49,089 bases of DNA from Prochlorococcus sp. AG-424-E20 (GTDB lineage Bacteria > Cyanobacteriota > Cyanobacteriia > PCC-6307 > Cyanobiaceae), in contig QCND01000002.1 in NCBI GenBank assembly GCA_003213355.1, forward strand, positions 1 through 49,089, given 5' to 3'. The notes under the pieces were generated by a model, which did no database searches, was not told the DNA's origin, and worked only from the letters and a program-made list of their open reading frames with translations. Shown piece by piece: positions 29,006-38,010 of the stretch (the first letter of the stretch is position 1; each line of letters starts with the position of its first letter). The position numbers and the translations under genes are program-made.

Positions 29006-29614
29006 ATATAATTTAAAGAGCTAAAAAATGTATTTGGAATAGATTTAAACTATATAAGGCTTCTACATAAAACATGCTTTAGAAGGTCATGAAGTTGTAT
29101 TGGCTAATAATTTTTAAATTAAAATTGTTCATAGAAGTTATGATATTGAGCTTTTTCTTGTAAAGCTCCTCACAGAACTGAACTAATGGTTTTCAAGGAT
29201 TCATTTCTATTTTTTAATATAAAAAATTAGTTTGAGATCGGATTAAGCTTTTTGCTGGTCGAGTTTGAACTTGCCAGGAAGCCGAACTCCTTTGATTAAT
29301 AAATGCAGAATTCTTAATTACGAACAAAAGTAAAGCATTTGTTATCTTTTGTAAACACTCCTCTTCGTTGGCCCTCTCTTCTATCCTTTTGCCGCTGGAG
29401 CAAAAGTTATTTGATTGGAATCTCTTTGTAGGTTTTTGGGCTTTAAATTATGTATATTCTCTTTTACTTTTTGAGCAGTCTTTAATTTGTTCCTGTCTTG
29501 TTTTGGTGTCACACCCTAGGCTTTTTTATATCGCCTTATGTTCGAGATAAGAGCATCTGTTCTTCGCGGTCTATGGAAAATTCCATTAATTTAATAGATA
29601 TGACCAATTAAAAA

Positions 29615-29818
29615 ATGTTTTCATCAAGGAAAAAAACACCTCAGAAGCAGATTCTTCAGGTAAATTCTTTTGCTGAGGATACTTTTTTGATTAGAAGAGG
29701 TTCTGAAGCTACTAGATACAAGCTTGCAGTTTTGATGATGTTTATAGCCGGCTTTGGTTTGCTAACTCTAGGTACGTGGGTCCTTAATGATTTCAATTTT
29801 CTAACTTTTACAAATTGA
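29615..29818 (+). CDS. small single-TM hypothetical protein
   Basis: 67 aa; LAVLMMFIAGFGLLTLGTWVL TM helix. Confidence 0.6.
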   Translation: MFSSRKKTPQKQILQVNSFAEDTFLIRRGSEATRYKLAVLMMFIAGFGLLTLGTWVLNDFNFLTFTN

Positions 29819-29961
29819 GTATTCCGATCTTTTAATTTGCAAGTAATTATTAGAAGTATTCAAAATCTTCTAAGATTTGAATATTAAATTCTCTTCTTTA
29901 TATTGTTTCAATCAAGAATTTTTTCTTTAGTGATCTAAAGTTAGATTGTAGCAACTATAAA

Positions 29962-30297
29962 ATGTCTAATTCTTGGGATCAATACTTTTCACATTATTCA
30001 GATTGGGATGATTCACATTGCTTTAACGTCAGAATTGAACTGAAATTCGAGGATGAAATTAACCAGCTTGGCTACATTGAATACATTAACTCTGAGGATA
30101 TTTACATAGACGCTAGATTCAATTCCGGCAGCATTTCCTCAATAAGTAAAACTTATACTAAAAATAAAAATGAGATCTTATTATCCTTCGATGTTCCTTA
30201 CGATTGGTCGATTGATACTGATTGGGAGGACAAAGCACTTGTTCTTCTAGGATTAAGCGATGAATGGGTCATAGACTCATCTGTTGTAGATAAATAA
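29962..30297 (+). CDS. hypothetical acidic protein
   Basis: 111-aa ORF with ATG start, soluble acidic composition. Confidence 0.6.
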   Translation: MSNSWDQYFSHYSDWDDSHCFNVRIELKFEDEINQLGYIEYINSEDIYIDARFNSGSISSISKTYTKNKNEILLSFDVPYDWSIDTDWEDKALVLLGLSDEWVIDSSVVDK

Positions 30298-30343
30298 ATT
30301 CTTGATTTATGTTTTTTAAACTACAATATATTTTTAACTATAA

Positions 30344-30610
30344 TTATGAGTAAAAAATAAGTGTAAGTCCTTTTTGAGTTAGGTGAAATTCTTTCTCTTC
30401 TCGACTTAAATCCATCGCTAATTCCTCACCTTCTTTAATTGCCTGTTCATAAGGAGGTTTTGCAGGGGAATTTCCTTTATAAATAGCTGCAATTCCTAGT
30501 GGAGTTGCGTTCCATGCGAAATTAGCTGTTTCTCCAATTAAAGGCTGGTTTAATGCTTCTTCAAGAAGATTTGATGTGTTTGATTTTGGACGAATTGTTG
30601 TTGATGTCAT
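30344..30610 (-). CDS. hypothetical protein
   Basis: 88-aa ORF MTSTTIRPKSNTSNLLEEALNQPLIGETANFAWNATPLGIAAIYKG... Confidence 0.6.
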   Translation of the reverse strand: MTSTTIRPKSNTSNLLEEALNQPLIGETANFAWNATPLGIAAIYKGNSPAKPPYEQAIKEGEELAMDLSREEKEFHLTQKGLTLIFYS

Positions 30611-30808
30611 GTTTATATTTACGATTTCTTATAAAAAGAACTTGTTTAGTTATCCTTAGAAGAACGTATACGATCACTTTCTAGTGCATTTGATTGTTTT
30701 ATGCGTCATTTTTGTTGATCTCTGGATCCTTTGGAATTCCTAGGCTTGTTTACAATCTCTTAGAGATAGATAGATCTTATTAAATCATTTGAAAATAAAT
30801 TATTATTA

Positions 30809-31204
30809 TTATTTATCTTGCATTATTTTCTGAAACAGAATAAATTGTTTAAACTGCTCAAATAACTCTTCGTTAAAATTCTCTTTTGTTTTAGATAAAA
30901 TATATTCTGAGTTATAGCTGTACTTTTTTTTGTCGTATGTTATTCCTTTATCCGAGATCAATTCGTCAAGATCATTGTAGTTGAAGGATGGTCTATCTAT
31001 ATTATTTTCTGTGCAATAAAGCTTCTCACCAATAAGATCATTAGAATTTTTAAGATCGAATCCAAATCTCGCCATTAGTGCTTCTTCTACTAATATACCT
31101 ACCACTTTTGATTGGCTTAGTTTTTCTTTATTTGCAATTTTGGTTATCGTCTTTTGAGCATTAATTGATGGAAGATAGCCAATCCTTTTCCTTACAGAGG
31201 GCAT
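30809..31204 (-). CDS. hypothetical protein with ribbon-helix-helix-like N-terminus
   Basis: RKRIGYLPSINAQKTITKIANKEKLSQSKVVGILVEEALMARFG resembles CopG/Arc-type RHH spacing. Confidence 0.6.
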   Translation of the reverse strand: MPSVRKRIGYLPSINAQKTITKIANKEKLSQSKVVGILVEEALMARFGFDLKNSNDLIGEKLYCTENNIDRPSFNYNDLDELISDKGITYDKKKYSYNSEYILSKTKENFNEELFEQFKQFILFQKIMQDK

Positions 31205-31287
31205 ACATATATACTTAGATTGAATTTAATTTACTTTACTTTTTGGTTGAATCTCAAATATTCTAAGTATTTCTTGACCTAATAACT

Positions 31288-31464
31288 TTAAAAATTCCAA
31301 TCAGCTAGCATTACTTTTGCTTTCTCCATCTCATTATTAGCCTTATGCTCATTTATCTTTTTTAGAGCATAATATGCTATTTCACCTTTTTCCCAAAAAC
31401 GAATGTGATTTTTAGGGCTTATAAGATTAGATTCACTACCAGAATTTGTGTTTTTTTTAGGCAT
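31288..31464 (-). CDS. small hypothetical protein (58 aa, not in supplied ORF track)
   Basis: MPKKNTNSGSESNLISPKNHIRFWEKGEIAYYALKKINEHKANNEMEKAKVMLADWNF*. Confidence 0.55.
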   Translation of the reverse strand: MPKKNTNSGSESNLISPKNHIRFWEKGEIAYYALKKINEHKANNEMEKAKVMLADWNF

Positions 31465-31630
31465 TAGTTTATTAGTAAAGAGTTATTTCTTGATTTGAAT
31501 TAAATAATTACCAACAATTCCAGAATAGACTATTGAATCACCTTTCTATGAAAAACTAAAAATAAAGTAAAATTCATTCTATAGGGATTTAGTACTACTA
31601 ATAATTGACTTTTTAAATATATTATTTGAT

Positions 31631-31846
31631 CTAGTGTTTCTTGTCTTCAGGGAATTCTGGCTTCTCTTTCTTTTTTCTCCTGCCGTCTGAAAGATCTAAT
31701 AAAGTTGAAAGTTGTTCATATACTGATCTGAGTGATGATAACTCAGGAAGTAAACCGTCGTTCCTGAGGTCTTCATCCATATATCTCAGCTCTTGTCTTA
31801 CATAGGAGAGAATTGATTTTGCTTCATCTCTTTTTGGGCCGGCCAT
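31631..31846 (-). CDS. small hypothetical protein, paralog of 34880..35083
   Basis: YVRQELRYMDEDLRNDGLLPELSSLRSVYEQLSTLL, basic tail KKKEKPEF. Confidence 0.75.
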   Translation of the reverse strand: MAGPKRDEAKSILSYVRQELRYMDEDLRNDGLLPELSSLRSVYEQLSTLLDLSDGRRKKKEKPEFPEDKKH

Positions 31847-31986
31847 ATTTTTTTAAATTTTTTGAAAGATACAACAAAAATGAACTGAATTAAGATTTAA
31901 ACTGCGAATCAAGACAATGCGTCTCTCCTCAATATCTTTTATCAATAATCTTTTTTGATTTTTTAAAATTAAGTTTTGACTCAATA

Positions 31987-32023
31987 AATAAAAGTAATAA
32001 ATTATTTATTTATTACTTTTATT
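31987..32023. repeat. 15-bp-arm inverted repeat in a divergent intergenic region
   Basis: AATAAAAGTAATAAA-ttattta-TTTATTACTTTTATT. Confidence 0.8.
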
Positions 32024-32053
32024 AAAATATAAATTATTAGTAATTATTGTTTA

Positions 32054-33274
32054 ATGACATCAGATCTTGTCATTATTGGAGGGGGTGCCTCTGGCTTTAT
32101 GGGAGCAATCACCGCGATTAGTAATGGAATTAGATCTGTTGTGATTCTAGAAGGCACCTCAAAAGTACTCGAAAAAGTTAGAATTAGTGGTGGTGGTAGA
32201 TGTAATTTAACCAATTCATGTTCCGAGATTTCTAATTTAGTAAATAACTATCCAAGAGGAGAAAAGCAACTATTAGGGTTGTTTAATCGATTTTCTACAA
32301 CTGACGCTTTTAATTGGTTTCAGAAGAAAGGTCTCAGTCTTAAAGTAGAGAAAGATGGCAGAGTATTTCCTTGCTCTGATTCTTCTGAAGAAGTTATAAG
32401 TTGTTTGACTTCTGCTGCGAAAAGCTCTGGTGTAAAAGTACTAACTAATTCTTATGTAATGCAAATAAGCAAAATAGAAAGCGGCTTTGACTTATTAGTT
32501 AAAGGAAACAATTCCTTTCAAGCAAAGAATATTTTAATTTGTACTGGTGGTCATTCCAGTGGACGTAGATTAGCAAAGAGTCTTGGTCACTCAATTATCC
32601 ATCCAGTGCCATCTCTTTTTTCTTTTTCTACGGCAGAAAGCTCATTAAGAGATTGTTCAGGTATTAATTTAGATGTTCAAATCCAACTCAATGTTAACAA
32701 AAAAAAATATTCTGGAAAAGGTCCAATCTTGATAACTCATAAAGGCTTTAGCGGCCCTGTCATACTTAGGATCTCTGCATTTAGTGCAAGAAATTTATAC
32801 GATAACAAATATAATGGTGAATTAAGAATAAATTGGCTTTGCATGAATGAGAACGAAGCTAGATTACAAATTGATTTATATAAATCAGAAAATGGTAAGA
32901 AAATATTATTCAATAATAAACCTTTTGATAAGCTTCCACGAAGCTTATGGAAATCTTTTCTCTTAAGCTTAAATATTGACCCACAATTGAAATGGGCGGA
33001 ACTATCTAAATCTAAAAAAGAGTCTTTAATTAAATGTTTAATAATGAAAACCTATCTTATAAAGGGACGTGGTCCTTTTGGTGAGGAATTTGTAACTGCT
33101 GGAGGAGTATCACTTAAGGAAATTAATTTTAAAACTATGGAAAGTAAGATAACTAAGGGGGTATTCTTCGCTGGAGAAGTATTAGATATTGATGGTGTTA
33201 CTGGTGGTTTTAATTTCCAGCATTGTTGGACTAGTGGTTGGGTGGCAGGAAAATCAATAGTTGTTAAATATTAA
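32054..33274 (+). CDS. NAD(P)/FAD-dependent oxidoreductase, HI0933/BaiN family
   Basis: VIIGGGASGFMGAI, KVRISGGGRCNLTNS, FVTAGGVSLKEI, FFAGEVLDIDGVTGGFNFQHCWTSGWVAG. Confidence 0.93.
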   Translation: MTSDLVIIGGGASGFMGAITAISNGIRSVVILEGTSKVLEKVRISGGGRCNLTNSCSEISNLVNNYPRGEKQLLGLFNRFSTTDAFNWFQKKGLSLKVEKDGRVFPCSDSSEEVISCLTSAAKSSGVKVLTNSYVMQISKIESGFDLLVKGNNSFQAKNILICTGGHSSGRRLAKSLGHSIIHPVPSLFSFSTAESSLRDCSGINLDVQIQLNVNKKKYSGKGPILITHKGFSGPVILRISAFSARNLYDNKYNGELRINWLCMNENEARLQIDLYKSENGKKILFNNKPFDKLPRSLWKSFLLSLNIDPQLKWAELSKSKKESLIKCLIMKTYLIKGRGPFGEEFVTAGGVSLKEINFKTMESKITKGVFFAGEVLDIDGVTGGFNFQHCWTSGWVAGKSIVVKY

Positions 33275-33346
33275 TGATTTGAGCAATCTTTACGAATTTC
33301 TAATATTAAATTCCCTAAGGAAACTATATATATATGTATGTTTGAT

Positions 33347-33430
33347 TTACCCAAGTGAAGCAATTAGTGCTGGTATAGCAACTGCTATAAGACCAATAGC
33401 TGCTGTAGCAGCAAGTAATGATGTGCTCAA
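33347..33430 (-). CDS. possible 27-aa hydrophobic mini-ORF (TTG start)
   Basis: (M)STSLLAATAAIGLIAVAIPALIASLG* type single-TM sequence; no ATG available. Confidence 0.2.
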   Translation of the reverse strand: MSTSLLAATAAIGLIAVAIPALIASLG

Positions 33431-33615
33431 AGTCTATTCAATATTTTTTTTATAGTACAGGCTGGGTTCGTTTGTTATTGTCAGTATTAATACTATTTAT
33501 GATAATTTTTATACACTCCTTTTTCTTGACTGAAGGAAATTATTGATTAATACTCTTTAAGTTTAATAATTATCATCCATTTAACGTCGGGTTTTCTCTA
33601 TGCCGAGAAACCACT

Positions 33616-33673
33616 AAAAAGACAAGGCAATTGGAGTGGGTATTATTACTCATCCTAATTTCCTTGTCTTTTT
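33616..33673 (+). terminator. long stem-loop with T-run, intrinsic terminator (possibly of a small RNA)
   Basis: AAAAAGACAAGGCAATT ... AATTTCCTTGTCTTTTT, one mismatch in 17. Confidence 0.6.
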
Positions 33674-33731
33674 GTATCCACGCTTTATGCACTTGCATAT
33701 CTAAAGTTCATTTCAATTGTTCTAGGTTAAA

Positions 33732-34289
33732 TTGCTTAATTCAATCTTCTACCAATCAGTATTTAAAGATTTTGCTTTTCTGATTTTGAGAGTATTTACA
33801 GGGGTGCTTTTAATCCACCATGGATTTGAAAAGTTAAATGACATCAACAATTTTGCTGATGCTTTTGTGCGTCCTCTTCACTTGCCATTTCCTGTCACGC
33901 TCTCATACATTGCCGCTGGATCTGAGATAGGCGGTAGTTGGTTATTGATACTTGGTCTTGGTACCAGACTTGGAGCATCCGCAATTCTTGGGACCATGAG
34001 TGTAGCTATCTATCATGCAATCGTAACTTCAGGTTTTAACATTTATCTTTTAGAACTCTTAGCACTTTATTTTAGTTCTGCCTTTTCAATTATTTTGTTG
34101 GGACCAGGTATGTTGTCTGCTGACTACCTAATCAAAGAGATTTTTGAATCTAATCCTGATCTTATTTTTTCATTTTTTAATCGACAACAAGTAAGTAATA
34201 CCAAACCACTCTCAAAAATTGATTCATCCAAATCTATCAAACAAAAGAGATCATTTGATTTTCCCTTTACCAATTTCTTATCTTCTTGA
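33732..34289 (+). CDS. DoxX family membrane protein
   Basis: LILRVFTGVLLIHHGFEKL ... SYIAAGSEIGGSWLLILGLGTRLGASAILGTMSVAIYHA. Confidence 0.8.
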   Translation: MLNSIFYQSVFKDFAFLILRVFTGVLLIHHGFEKLNDINNFADAFVRPLHLPFPVTLSYIAAGSEIGGSWLLILGLGTRLGASAILGTMSVAIYHAIVTSGFNIYLLELLALYFSSAFSIILLGPGMLSADYLIKEIFESNPDLIFSFFNRQQVSNTKPLSKIDSSKSIKQKRSFDFPFTNFLSS

Positions 34290-34300
34290 CCAGTATATGT

Positions 34301-34615
34301 TTATTTTTTATCAGTATTTTTTTTCTTAGTTGATAAGTAGAACCACATCCAAGTAGGTAAAGTAATAAAAAAACCAATTAGTACTATATAGCTTTTTGTT
34401 GTGTCCCAAGCTGCTTTGTCACAGTCTTCTTTGATTTTAATTGAAGGACTTACTTGACTGTTTAGGTTACTACAAATATTTAGCCCATGAATACTAAGAG
34501 TTCCATATGTTATGGCTGTTGGAACCGTAGCAAGTGATATTGCGAGTATTAAATTGCCTAGCCTCAGGTTGAGGTCTTTTCTCTTTTGTTTATCCATAGC
34601 TATATTTTTATGCAA
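34301..34615 (-). CDS. hypothetical protein with two TM helices
   Basis: LGNLILAISLATVPTAITYGTL and SYIVLIGFFITLPTWMWFYL. Confidence 0.6.
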   Translation of the reverse strand: MHKNIAMDKQKRKDLNLRLGNLILAISLATVPTAITYGTLSIHGLNICSNLNSQVSPSIKIKEDCDKAAWDTTKSYIVLIGFFITLPTWMWFYLSTKKKNTDKK

Positions 34616-34879
34616 ATATTTGATATAGCACTGTTTATTTCTTATTTTTTTACAAAGCAGTATGGTTTTTTAATGGGTCCTAAATTTCTTTCTCTGTATT
34701 TTTAGGGTCAAAATCGCTAGAATTTTTTTGTAATTATTAGTTTTATATATTCTTTGTGCTTTGCTTGCTTAAAAGTTTGGTAATAGCTTGTGGGTTTATA
34801 AATTTTGTAAATTTGTAGATGCTTTATATCCTAATCTTAGGCTAAAGTTAATTCCTTGTAGCAATTAATCTATTTTATA

Positions 34880-35083
34880 ATGTCCACAAGTAAGAGAGAA
34901 GAAGTTAGTTCGCATTTGCGTTATATCAGGCAAGAACTTCGTGACTTGGATCAAATGCTTGGCCAATATGGCTTATTACCTGAGCTGTCTGAGCTGAAAG
35001 AGGTGTATAACTCTTTAGATGCTCTTCATCAATTACTTTCAGGTAAAGTTAAAAAGAAACCTAAGCCCGAGTTTGATGATTGA
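34880..35083 (+). CDS. small hypothetical protein, paralog of 31631..31846
   Basis: YIRQELRDLDQMLGQYGLLPELSELKEVYNSLDALHQLL, basic tail KKKPKPEF. Confidence 0.75.
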   Translation: MSTSKREEVSSHLRYIRQELRDLDQMLGQYGLLPELSELKEVYNSLDALHQLLSGKVKKKPKPEFDD

Positions 35084-35442
35084 TATATTTGTTTTCTTTT
35101 TGAATAGAGATTTAAAACGCTTTCTTGATTTTAATTTTTTGTAGTGATCAGTTTTGACTGGGACTTTTAAAAAATAATATTCTCCAAGTATACGTAAGGA
35201 AATAACTAAACTTGTAAATTATAAAAATTGCAAAATTTATTTTTTTAATGTAAAAACTTAATATCCTATTAAATTAAGTAGAATAATCATCGAATTTAGG
35301 ATTATTTAAAACTCTCTATTAAATTTAATTTTAAGTTAAAGTAGGGAAATGGAAAGAATAAATTCATCTGAAATTTCTATAAATTCCATTTAGGCTTGGA
35401 CTGAATTGTTATTGAATAAAATTAATATTTGCCAAACCATCT

Positions 35443-36525
35443 CTACTTTACATTTTTGTTTAAAAAACTATTTTTTTCTAGTATGTCATTGATAATTATT
35501 TCTTTAACAAATACTTGTATTACTACTGCCATTGGAATTGCTAACAACAAACCTAATGGACCAAAAATAATAGTAAAAATAAATTGAGCAGTAATTGTCA
35601 ATCCTGGCAGTAATTTGACTTGTTTGTGCATTATTGAAGGAGTTATTACATAGCTCTCAATATTTTGAATTACTATATACAAGCCAAGAACAGCAAATGA
35701 TTTCCATGGGGTGTCTAGCAGTGCAACAGAAAGAGGAAAAATAGTGCTTATTGTTGGACCTACATTTGGGATAATATTTAAGACACCAGCTATTAAAGCA
35801 TTAGCTATTACAAGTTTTATTCCTAGTAAATACAGTCCAATCGCGGCAAGTATCGCTACACAAATTGAGCTCAGTAGAACTCCAGCCATCCAACTACTTA
35901 AGGCATTTCCGCATCGCAACAAAATTATTCTTGCACGCCTTCTATAAAATGATGGGACTAGTAATATAGCAACTTCTCTGTATGATTGAGGCTGTAAAGT
36001 TATCATTAAGCCAACTGATATTATGAAAATTAATTGCAGAATTCCTATTCCAACATTACTTACTAAACTAACTAACTTTGTAATGCTATCTGTTACTGCG
36101 CTGGCAAGACTCGCACCATCTGGAATCATATTAAGCTTATTTGTTAAGATTGTTTTATCGGCTAAATTAGGAGTATTGTCTTTATATACAAGCTCAGAAA
36201 AATTTAAAAACGTATTTATTGAGAGCTCCCATAGTTTGCTTGCTGCTGAAGGTATTTGATTGATTAACTCTTGAAACTCGCTGGTAAATTGCGGAATTAT
36301 TATTACTATTGAAATACTTGAAATAAGAAATATAGAAATTATTGTTATTATTAATGATCCCCATCTAGGAATTTGAAGAAAATCTCGTATTTTACCAGTA
36401 ATTGTACAAAGAGCCATAGCTATTATTATTGAGGCAAAAAATAGTATGACTATTTCTTTTAAACTCCATAAAATCAATACAGAAATAATTAAAGCTGTGA
36501 TTGATAGAAAGCTAGTATGTTTCAA
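35443..36525 (-). CDS. AI-2E/PerM family transporter
   Basis: Multiple TM helices; IIPNVGPTISTIFPLSVALL, IQNIESYVITPSIMHKQVKLLPGLTI, FGPLGLLLAIPMAVVIQV. Confidence 0.9.
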   Translation of the reverse strand: MKHTSFLSITALIISVLILWSLKEIVILFFASIIIAMALCTITGKIRDFLQIPRWGSLIITIISIFLISSISIVIIIPQFTSEFQELINQIPSAASKLWELSINTFLNFSELVYKDNTPNLADKTILTNKLNMIPDGASLASAVTDSITKLVSLVSNVGIGILQLIFIISVGLMITLQPQSYREVAILLVPSFYRRRARIILLRCGNALSSWMAGVLLSSICVAILAAIGLYLLGIKLVIANALIAGVLNIIPNVGPTISTIFPLSVALLDTPWKSFAVLGLYIVIQNIESYVITPSIMHKQVKLLPGLTITAQFIFTIIFGPLGLLLAIPMAVVIQVFVKEIIINDILEKNSFLNKNVK

Positions 36526-36534
36526 TTTAAATAA

Positions 36535-36876
36535 TTAATTCTTAGATAGAGAATTTGCATATCTTGAAGCGAAACGCATAAATCTCTCGAATTCTTCTTC
36601 TGAATTCCAATTATAAGTCGACTTAACTTCCTTAACATGATCTTCTGAAATAGATAAATCTATTTTTTTTGTTGAAAGTAAACCTTCGGAATCAATTAGA
36701 TACATTTTTTGCACAGATTTATAATTCATTTGTGTTATTGTTGTAGGTTTGTCAAATTTATAAACGGCTTTGCCTTTTTTGCCGTCGAGGTTTCTAAATA
36801 AACGTATTTCAGGATGAGCTTTTTCGTTTTTCCCTTTAATAAATTGAATTGCAACATCCTCATTGATTTTAGTCAT
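36535..36876 (-). CDS. psb28: photosystem II assembly protein Psb28
   Basis: VAIQFIKGKNEKAHPEIRLFRNLDGKKGKAVYKFDKP ... YNWNSEEEFERFMRFASRYA. Confidence 0.93.
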   Translation of the reverse strand: MTKINEDVAIQFIKGKNEKAHPEIRLFRNLDGKKGKAVYKFDKPTTITQMNYKSVQKMYLIDSEGLLSTKKIDLSISEDHVKEVKSTYNWNSEEEFERFMRFASRYANSLSKN

Positions 36877-36917
36877 CTTTTCTTTTAATTTAATTAATAG
36901 AAATATCTTTATGAAAA

Positions 36918-37970
36918 CTATAAGGGATTGAGCTTCTCATTTAAGATTTTATTTAATGATGATTTTAGGCTTAAACCACTAAGATCAATTGAATTTATAT
37001 TATTTGTTTTTTTAAGCTCATATTCATAGCACTTGTCATAATAATCAAGCATGGATTCGCAGGCCTTTGACCATTCTTTTCTTTTAATTGCCGTTAAGGC
37101 TTCTTTTGTTCTTTGTGGGCCTAACCTTTTACTTATTCTATTTACAGCATCATTTAATTCAGTTTGAGAGTTCTGACTATAAACATTGACTAAATTTTCT
37201 ACCCGTTCATTTTTGTCTTTAATTATTTCAATGATAGGTGCTTTCTTCATTTTTGTATACAAACTATTTGGTATGCGACATTTACCTAGATTAGAACTTT
37301 CAGCTTCAATCCATATCTCTATAGCGCTATTTTTTTGAAAGTTATCAAGAGATTCTGCGAGAATATTTTCAAATTGTTGAGTTGAGGGCTGATCCTTCAT
37401 ACCTAATGAACCAAAACTACTTCCTCTATGATTAGCAATTCCCTCTAGATCAATTACATGTATATTTTCTTCATTTATATAATTTAATAGGTCTGTTTTT
37501 CTTGTTCCAGTTTTACCTCCTAAAAGTCTTATTGGTAAATCAGCCTCGAATTGATTTAAAACCCATTTTCTATAGTTTTTATATCCACCTTTTAGTAAAT
37601 ATGTCCTAATACCAGTTGTTCGAGCAAGCCAGGCAAAAGCACTAGATCTCATACCACCTCTCCAACAATATATTCGTAATGATTTATTTTTGCCTTCTTT
37701 TTTTGTGGTGATCTGAAGGATTATTTCTAATAGATTTTTAGCGTTAGGAATGGTTACTTTTAACCCCTGAAGTATCGCTTTTAAGCGACTTTCTTTTTTA
37801 TAACTTTTACCAATTGTCTCTCTTTCGCTGTCCGAAAACAAAGGAATATTGACAGCACCCGGCCAATGACCTTGGTGAAATTCTTTGGGACTTCTTACAT
37901 CAATGATTGGGCTGGTTAAATTTCGAAAATCCGTAACGGGATAGCTCGAATTGGTAGGTTTCTCTGACAT
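36918..37970 (-). CDS. mnmH: tRNA 2-selenouridine synthase
   Basis: Rhodanese domain IDVRSPKEFHQGHWPGAVNIPL, CWRGGMRS, LLGGKTGTRKTDLL, DLEGIANHRGSSFG. Confidence 0.93.
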   Translation of the reverse strand: MSEKPTNSSYPVTDFRNLTSPIIDVRSPKEFHQGHWPGAVNIPLFSDSERETIGKSYKKESRLKAILQGLKVTIPNAKNLLEIILQITTKKEGKNKSLRIYCWRGGMRSSAFAWLARTTGIRTYLLKGGYKNYRKWVLNQFEADLPIRLLGGKTGTRKTDLLNYINEENIHVIDLEGIANHRGSSFGSLGMKDQPSTQQFENILAESLDNFQKNSAIEIWIEAESSNLGKCRIPNSLYTKMKKAPIIEIIKDKNERVENLVNVYSQNSQTELNDAVNRISKRLGPQRTKEALTAIKRKEWSKACESMLDYYDKCYEYELKKTNNINSIDLSGLSLKSSLNKILNEKLNPL

Positions 37971-38010
37971 AGTATTAGTGCTTAGGTCATTTTAAGGCCT
38001 GCAGTTGATC

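Noticed and set aside
29352-29362. Yfr1-like motif (ACTCCTCACAC)
   Set aside because: Sequence reads acactcctcttcg, so the conserved 11-mer is not matched
33261-33455. Plus-strand ORF MLNINDLSNLYEF...
   Set aside because: Begins inside the BaiN-like gene with a non-ATG start and has low-complexity composition
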